Shown: in pieces, positions 13,662 to 13,662 of the stretch
How positions within the stretch are numbered: position 1 is the stretch's first letter
Layout: each line of letters begins with the position of its first letter
Assembly (NCBI GenBank): GCA_964595075.1
Contig: CAZQNT010000026.1
Location: 1-13,662 of the forward strand
DNA length: 13,662 nt
Reading direction: 5' to 3'
Source: JAHJFW01 sp964595075
GTDB taxonomy: Bacteria > Patescibacteriota > Patescibacteriia > 2-12-FULL-60-25
Program-made: the position numbers and the translations under genes
The notes under the pieces: generated by a model
The model's database searches: none
What the model was told of the DNA's origin: nothing
What the model saw: the letters and a program-made list of their open reading frames with translations, nothing else

Positions 13662-13662
13662 A

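Overview
The window looks like a chromosomal piece of a small-genome bacterium, most likely of the Candidate Phyla Radiation (Patescibacteria, Parcubacteria-like). That placement is inferred from short housekeeping proteins, a shortened Rel enzyme, native genes without Shine-Dalgarno sequences, and intergenic spaces packed with palindromic repeats. It is not proven by any marker here. All three stop codons are used normally, so the UGA-recoding lineages are unlikely.

Layout. Positions 1-245 hold half of a dispersed repeat, a promoter, a CAT-anticodon tRNA and its terminator. Positions 387-2152 hold parA and parB (+), the chromosome-partition pair, with a weak candidate parS site upstream. A 94-nt hairpin repeat separates parB from the convergent rel gene (2309-3811, -), a (p)ppGpp synthetase/hydrolase. 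Divergent from rel is a GC-rich gene of unknown function (4043-4888, +) whose codon use and Shine-Dalgarno sequence differ from every neighbour and which has its own strong promoter. A 366-base gene-free stretch follows, with another promoter and two members of a palindromic repeat family. One of these can fold as a rod or as a cloverleaf. Next comes a coiled-coil protein of unknown function (5255-6460, +), bracketed by almost identical 36-bp inverted repeats. The rest (6526-13662) is a minus-strand housekeeping run read in the order LCP protein, der, pth, dprA, topA. Der/pth and dprA/topA are tightly coupled pairs.

Functionally the window joins DNA partition (ParA/ParB), DNA topology and uptake (TopA, DprA), ribosome biogenesis and translation (Der, Pth, tRNA), stress signalling (Rel) and cell-wall polymer attachment (LCP). 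These are ordinary genes. The unusual content lies between them: at least four families of palindromic repeats, one of which appears to supply the -35 box of rel, and the two unrecognised genes around 4.0-6.5 kb.
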